Below are positions 58,116 through 64,000 of a stretch of DNA of 64,000 bases, piece after piece. Numbering within the stretch: position 1 is the first letter of the stretch; the number at the start of each line of letters is the position of its first letter. The translations under genes and the position numbers were made by a program. The DNA is from Ottelia alismoides (taxonomy: Eukaryota > Streptophyta > Magnoliopsida > Alismatales > Hydrocharitaceae): assembly GCA_037367405.1 (NCBI GenBank), contig JAZKJV010003379.1, forward strand, positions 475,981 through 539,980. Direction: 5' to 3'. The notes beneath the pieces were generated by a model, which saw only the letters and a list, made by a program, of their open reading frames with translations, was not told the origin of the DNA and did not search any database.

Positions 58116-60332
58116 CCCGTAGTCCTTCCTTTTCTTTAATTTTCAATTATCCCCTTTTCGCTGCTCCGCCGTTCGCCGTCGATTCGTCCACGTCCGACCA
58201 CCATTCGATCATCGGACTTCGCCATAGCCACCGCCTTCCTTCCGCGCACCTTCTCCATACCTACATCCAACCCAGCTCGCACAGGAGCTGGGATTCGAGC
58301 TCCTCCGTCCCTACCTTCGCCGGAGCTCGCCCATCTCGACCCTCCGATCACCTCCACCCCGCCTAACCGGGTCGAGGCAGTTTGCCCTCGACCCGCGAGT
58401 CTTTTTGGTTCGCTTTGCAGGTACTTCCAAGTCCATCTGAGGGCTTGGACCATCAGGCCCAGGAGCTTCATCTCCGCCGACCTCGCCGGAGCTCTCCCGA
58501 GCTCGGCAGGGTCATCGGAGACCACCACGCGACGCGGAAGCACCCCACGCTTCTTCTCCGATCTTTTGCGTGCTTCCAGGAGGACTACAATGCCGCTACG
58601 AGCCCGGCAAAAGTCGCCGGCGTCCAGTTCATTCAGCATCCTCTGTCGCCGTTCGATCGCCTCAGACCTCCAGTTCCTATCTCGACCGTCCATCTGAGGA
58701 GGTCCCCGCACCGCCAGATCCTTGGAGAGGCGATCTCCACCGTTGATCCAGTGTGACGTAGCCATCGCTTCTCTCCACCACTTGATCTGCTACGTGGCAA
58801 CACCTGGATCGTCCGATCAGCCCGAGGAGCTTAGCTTTGGAGCCCCAGTCGCCCAGCACTGTCAGATGGCACCACGTGGCATCCATCCAGCAGCTCCATT
58901 AATAAAGGGTAATTTACCCTTAGGCCCTCCTGTTTATTTTATTTCACATTTAGTCCTGTAATTAGTTAGTATAGTTGTTTAGTTTTTGGTAAATTTGCAT
59001 AGAGGACCCTGGATTTTATTTACTTTGCATTTATGCCCTGTATGTTGTGTGACACGTGCTTCGTCACGTGGCTTTCTGGTGTATTTGCATCTTATGCCCC
59101 TGTAGTTCTGAATGTTACTGAATGAATGAATGTTTTTGTGTATTTGCATTTATACCCCTGTGCGTGAAACATTTGAGCATGTGCGGATATTTTTGGGTTA
59201 ATTGCAGATTACCCCCTGGACTTTTGGTACCTGTTACCAAATAGTCCTTGGAAGTAATTTTCGTTACATTTAGGTCCCTGAGTGCCTCAGGCGCGTGCGA
59301 CGCACGTGTTTACCTGGGTTATTTGCACCAGACCCCCCGAACTTCGGGTATTTGCACATAGGTCCCTATGCACAGTTCCCCCTCTTTATTTTTGAATAAA
59401 ATAGCAAAATAACTCCAAATCCAATGAAAATTGGATACATGGCTCCTGCCATAGTGTAAAATTTTTTGGAATTTTTGGGGACAATTTTGTTTTGATTTGA
59501 TATTTTTAAAAATTCAAAAACATCTAATTTTGTTACTGTCTAACTTTAAAAATCACAAAAAATATTAAAACTCATCTAAAATTCACAAAAAACTTACTTG
59601 TTGTTTGTTTATGCTTGCTTGAATTTCTAGCCACGTTTGGCTATTTTTCATTGCTTAAAACACCTAAAAATTGAAAAACACTTAAAACCTTATAAAAATT
59701 CTAATAAATAAACCAAAAACCCAAAAATAATAATTTAGGTGCCCAAATTTTCCTTGTTTTCTTATCTTTATAGGAAAATTACCTCCCAGCTAATTTGGGG
59801 CTTCTAGATATTTTATCTAGGTCCTTTTAGCTCGGTTGGACAGTACCTACAGTTTCAGTCATTGTTTGATTTTTAGAAAATTAAATAAATATCAGAAAAT
59901 CCCAAAAATTCACCAAAAACACTAAAAATTATAAAACACATAAAAACATTTTTTTAGAATTTTTGGTTGATTTTTAGTGCATTAAATAAATTGTTGAAGT
60001 GTGTTGATTAGTTGCTTTTCTTATTTTCTTAATATCTTAAAAATCCAAAAGAATATAAAATAATTAAAAACCACCAAAAATACTTCTTTTATTTTCTTTT
60101 ATTTCTTTTTGACTACTTCGTAGGCTGCAAGGCCAACCCGTGCTCCTTGTGTTCGACCCTGGTCTCTATACCAGGTTAAATTAATAGCGAGACCGCTACC
60201 GTATTTGATGTGATTTTTCTCTTGATTGGTGGTCTTCTTTTTCTTGATTGATCGAGTCTGAGTGATTGAGGTCACAACGACCATCTTAGATACACCTGAT
60301 TACCTTAGTCACTTGGGATTTTTCGGTCATCA
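58116..60332 (+). mobile_element. A 3' LTR, piece 3
   Basis: Matches 8130-10347 of the 5' LTR, including the acceptor-like TTTGCAG (58415-58420), the repeat array (58908-59380) and the LTR end TCATCA at 60332. TSD TAAAG follows at 60333-60337. Confidence 0.95.
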
Positions 60333-60337
60333 TAAAG
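60333..60337. repeat. Element A target site duplication, right copy
   Basis: TAAAG, matching 6679-6683. Confidence 0.92.
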
Positions 60338-60897
60338 TGACAAAAAGGAGGGGGGAAGATATGCAAAATACCCCTAATGCACATGATCCAACAATTGTTG
60401 AGAATCCACTTGCCACGCATCAAATGTTGGTTGGTCGATGGATGCTTCGTGGATCTGCGATGAAGATTAGATCTCAGGACTGAGATCAGGGGTGGAGGTG
60501 CGGCAGATCCGACGACGGCTGGACACTTGGGCGAAGGGGGATGATCGGACAAATATGGAGGAGCCTCTAAGAACAGGGAAAAACTTCCGTGTCTCTGAGC
60601 TTTGATCGGGCATGGAGCGTGCCACCGACCTCCTCTCTCGCTGCAAGGTATCCCAAAAGCTTCTTAGAGGCTGCCCTAATCTGCTGGAGGGATCAAAAGG
60701 CTCCGTCGTTCGCCGAAGCGGCCAACGAAGGTTGAGGAAGGTATTCTATTCTAGGAGACTTGGGTTCTGTCAAAATCACCTTGTCTTAGGCGTAATTCCT
60801 CCAGAACCTAACACAAAAACATTACCGGGTTGAGGGAAAATTGCCTCGACCCATCAGAGCGTGGAATCGAGGCAAAACGGGTCGAGGTGGGGGTGCT
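60338..60897 (-). mobile_element. LTR fragment D, right piece
   Basis: Continues D after A's insertion. The order of parts matches element B's LTR on the plus strand: an end-of-array stretch, a GATGATCGGAC-like GC segment (60540), an acceptor-like site on the minus strand (CTTGCAG, near 60642), and a paired GGGTTGAGG...CCTCGACCC stretch near 60829-60862. It is cut off where LTR E starts. No gene seen. Confidence 0.55.
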
Positions 60898-61681
60898 TGA
60901 TGAATACTCATTCATCACTCTTTATTCTTTTATTTTAGCTAAATATCTTGGCAAAATATCATGTATATAGTTGTAAATAGCATAAATTATCAATAAGCAT
61001 GCATTTGTTAATATTTAATAATTAGCACGTATTTGTGCAAAAATAAAAGAATAAAGAATAAAAGAAAAAGAAGGAAATATTTAGAATAAATAATTAGTGA
61101 CCTGAACCCAAGAGAGGGTCTAAAATGGACCTGATCGCTAAATAAAATAAGTAGAGAGAGATAGAGCCACTCCACCTTGTATATACACATCCTTTATGTA
61201 TATAGTTTATTTTACAAAAATAAAAAGAAAATTGTTTTTTATCCCCTTGTATATATTTCTAAAAATAAAACAAAAATTAGAAAAATAAAATAAAAATAAA
61301 ATTCTCTCTCTATCACCTTGTATATGATACATGTATATATGTATCATATACCCATTTATTTACACTTGTAAATAACTAATAAAAATAAAATAAAAATTAA
61401 TTTTATACTCCAAATAATATGTTGTAAATAAATAAAATATAAAATTGGGTATTTGTATAAAAATAAGAAAATAAAAATAATTATATAAAATACCTAGGTA
61501 TTGTATACCTGTATATAATATAATATACTGTATATAGATTAAATTATTTTTCATAAAAATAAATAAAAATCACAGAAAATAATTTGAAAATAATAAACAT
61601 TTTTTATGTTGAACATTTTTATTTAAAATCATTTTCTATTTTTTATTGATTTTACAAATCTTTTTGACTTCCTAATTTCTG

Positions 61682-61714
61682 ATTGGTTGAGGAGGGATGT
61701 TGACCTCGGTCAAC
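61682..61714 (+). promoter_or_regulatory. E LTR: CCAAT and inverted W-box pair
   Basis: ATTGG (CCAAT on the other strand) at 61682-61686 and GTTGACC-TC-GGTCAAC at 61699-61714. An AT-rich GTTTATTC lies about 222 bp on, where A and B have their TATA-like element. Confidence 0.7.
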
Positions 61715-62174
61715 TACCCCTCCCGGACCATCTCCCTCGCGGATCCGTCTCACGCCCCGATTTCTCTGATTTCTTCTGAGTGGATCTCACATCCTTTAGC
61801 TCCGATGTTTACGCCCACTTCTCCCCAGTGGATCAGTCATCCTCGCGAATCCCTAGGGAGTCGCGGATCATTCTTGGATTGCGCGCACGCCCCGGTTCTT
61901 CCATGCTGCATGGGAAGGGCTGTTTATTCTTCATTCAACTCCCCAGCAGCTTAGCTCGCGCAGCACACTACCTTGAGACCCTAGAACCCTTCCCCTTGGT
62001 GACTGCAATTGGAGGAGGCCCTTGGTGACCGGAGGAGACCGCTGCAGCCGACGCTCAAGACTCGTGGCCAGAGCACCACCGTGACGAGCCTCCCCTGCCT
62101 TCCGCATCGAGGTTGAGGTGACAACCCCCTTCAACCGCACCCCCTGGAGCTCAGGATTCCTCTAGGATCTTCAG

Positions 62175-62492
62175 GTATCTTTCCCATGGTCCTCAGCTCC
62201 TGTATTGGTTAGATCTTTAGTTCATCTTCCGCTGCACCTCCGCCAGCTCCGACCACCCAGTCGGAGTCTTATTAATCACCTTCACCTGTTCTGATCGACA
62301 CCCCATCTCACCGTCACCCTCCTTACGTAACCTGATCATCCTAGGCTTGGCTTGGATTGCCAGGAGAGTAGGTTATCGGTTTCCTCCATCACTCGCCGGA
62401 AACCCCCACTTCCATCCACCGTCGCTTCTCTTTGGTTTCAGTCAAATAACCTTGACCGGAGCTTTGCTCTGAGTTAGAGCTTTACCCTGCAG
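62175..62492 (+). other. Putative leader intron in E LTR (318 nt)
   Basis: Donor-like CTTCAG|GTATCT and acceptor-like TTTACCCTGCAG|GTCTTG; the acceptor resembles that of C. Confidence 0.45.
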
Positions 62493-62942
62493 GTCTTGCG
62501 CACATGGATATGCCCCATATCTCCTTCTCCCCACTTTGCCGGAGCTCGCCCAGGTCACAGCCACCTTCCAGGAGATCTGACAGTCCACGAGTTCATAGGA
62601 CCTGTTCACCCGACATGGAGGAGCCCCACGAGTCGACTGTCATCATCCGATCGTTCATCGGAGCTGCCGATATCCCTCGATGCTCCGGTGAGCTTCGCCC
62701 AGGCAGAGTTCTTCCAGACCTTCCCTCTGCCGTCGGATCACTCCACGTCTAGATGCCATCACAACCGTTCGGTGCTTGCACTTGTCAGGTCGTTAGATCT
62801 GACATCTAATGTCCCCGTACGCCCACATTCGCACCTTTCTCATGGCCATTAGATCTGTCAGCTGGACACGTCAGAGCCGCACACCTCGCCTCCACTCAGT
62901 CCCTACCACATGTCAACCCCACGTGCGACGTATGAGTTGCTT

Positions 62943-63310
62943 GGGTAATTTGCTCAGATACCCTGCGCTTATTTCCTTTTATTAATTAGTATGTAAAATA
63001 AAAAGTATACAGTAGGGTAATTTGCACTTTCGTACCTGCAGTTTTAGATATTTACTTTTCAGTCCTTCCTTTGTGGCATCACGTGCTTCATCACATGTAG
63101 TTGTGGGATAATTGCATGTAGTATCTTGAACTTATTCTCTATCATGTTTTGAAGTGATAGTTCTATTATTTGCACTTATACCCTGTATATATTGAAATTG
63201 GACATGTGCGAATTTGGATGTAAAAATTGCATATAGGACCCTAGACTTTTTATGTGTGTTATTGTTTTGGTCCAAAAACATGTTTTTATTGCAGATTAGT
63301 CCATGTATGC
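62943..63310 (+). repeat. E LTR array of TTTGCA...CCCTG units
   Basis: About seven degenerate units, for example TTTGCACTTTCGTACCTGC near 63018, ATTGCATGTAGTATCTTG near 63111, TTTGCACTTATACCCTGT near 63169 and ATTGCATATAGGACCCTAG near 63227. Confidence 0.75.
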
Positions 63311-64000
63311 TGTGTGTTTGATTTTTGCTTTAATAAATAGGCAAATTATGTCCAAAAATCACGAGATTTTGAAACATGGCTCCTGCCATGGTGTAGGAAT
63401 TTCTGTGAATTTTTTGTTGCATTTTGTTTCCATTTATTATTTTTAAAAATTCAAAAACCCTAAAAATTGCCATTGTTTGTTTTTGAAAATCAATAAAAAT
63501 ATTAAAATCCCTTTAAAAATTCCAAAAGAAAAACCTTTGTGTTTGTTTGGTGTTGTTTCAGTTCAGTCAAATTTTTGGCTGCATTTACATTTATAAAAAT
63601 CATAAAATTGAAAAAGACTAAAACCTTAGAAAAATTATTAAAAATTCATAAAAATTCAAAAAAATGCATTTTAGGTTTCTATAGTTAGGATTTTATAGTT
63701 TATCATAAAATTGATGCTTGAATTTTATAGGCATTTTAAGCAATTATAAATTGCCTTTAGATTCTGGTTGTACACTATTTAGCATTTTTGGCCTTGTTTT
63801 GATTTTTAGAAAATTAATTAAAAATCATAAAAATCAAGAAAATTAACAAAAACATTTGAATATTTTAAAAAACCCAAAAATATTTTTATTTGAATATTCT
63901 AAGGGTTTTTGATACTTTAATTTATTGTTGAATTGTGAATTTTTGATTCCGTTTATCCTTTTTCTTAATTTTAAAAATCATAAAAATTTGAAAAATATAA

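Larger units (their letters stand above)
6684..60332 (+). mobile_element. Element A: Athila-type Ty3/gypsy retrotransposon, host of two nested insertions
   Basis: Complete by structure: 5' LTR 6684-10347, tRNA-Asp primer site, long leader, gag, protease, RT-RNase H, integrase, long 3' non-coding region, polypurine tract, and a 3' LTR split by elements B and C. The TSD is TAAAG at 6679-6683 and 60333-60337. Without the insertions and duplicated target bases the element is about 17.8 kb. The large leader, the tRNA-Asp primer and the absence of a chromodomain after integrase place it in the Tat/Athila branch. Ten stop codons and one frameshift make it non-autonomous. Confidence 0.93.
60898..64000 (+). 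mobile_element. LTR E of an Athila-like element, runs off the window
   Basis: Begins TGATGAAT-ACTC-ATTCATCA like A and has the same order of parts: AT-rich U3, inverted W-box pair (61699-61714), GC-rich leader with GT...AG segment (62175-62492), TTTGCA array (about 62943-63310), AT-rich tail. More than 3.1 kb is in view and no LTR end or primer site is reached, so it could be a 5' LTR, a 3' LTR or a solo LTR. Sequence diverges clearly from A, B and C. Confidence 0.85.

Noticed and set aside
1..64000. Host genes, CRISPR arrays, prokaryotic operons, rRNA
   Set aside because: Nothing beyond retrotransposon domains was recognised; all direct repeats are LTRs, LTR-internal arrays or small microsatellites.

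Overview
The window is plant nuclear DNA made almost entirely of nested long-terminal-repeat (LTR) retrotransposons of the Ty3/gypsy superfamily. I see no host gene, rRNA, tRNA gene, CRISPR array or bacterial feature. The evidence is gag, protease, reverse transcriptase, RNase H and integrase homology in fixed order, primer binding sites that match plant tRNA 3' ends, polypurine tracts, paired LTRs and exact 5-bp target site duplications (TSDs). The species cannot be named from this sequence; a large, repeat-rich plant genome fits.

Layout. (1) 1-6042: left-truncated minus-strand chromovirus-type element F (probably Del/Tekay), initiator-Met primer site, one LTR in view. (2) 6043-6683 and 60338-60897: two pieces of a minus-strand Athila-like LTR (D), split by element A. 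(3) 6684-60332: plus-strand Athila-type element A, TSD TAAAG. Its 5' LTR is intact (6684-10347) and its 3' LTR is in three pieces (20781-21051, 38008-39181, 58116-60332; sum 3662 versus 3664 for the 5' copy). (4) 21052-38002: minus-strand Athila-type element B inside A's 3' LTR, TSD GGGCT; it is the best-preserved copy, and its gag-pol was one reading frame. (5) 39182-58110: plus-strand Athila-type element C of a diverged family, also inside A's 3' LTR, TSD GTAGC; its coding region is riddled with 1-base indels. (6) 60898-64000: LTR of another Athila-like element (E), running off the window.

All elements are broken. A and B carry mainly C-to-T-type nonsense changes, C mainly frameshifts. Catalytic residues are altered in F reverse transcriptase (second Asp to Asn), C reverse transcriptase (second Asp to Glu) and B integrase (Glu to Lys).

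The most unusual signals are non-coding and shared by diverged Athila-like families. Their LTRs have a common plan: terminal palindrome, inverted W-box pair, core promoter about 220 bp on, GT...AG intron-like segment of 309-372 nt starting about 420-480 bp past the W-boxes, an array of about eight TTTGCA...CCCCTG units, an AT-rich tail. Their internal 3' regions carry four or five covarying hairpins, most ending in a copy of the polypurine tract, plus two strongly conserved blocks and a fixed hairpin next to the true polypurine tract.
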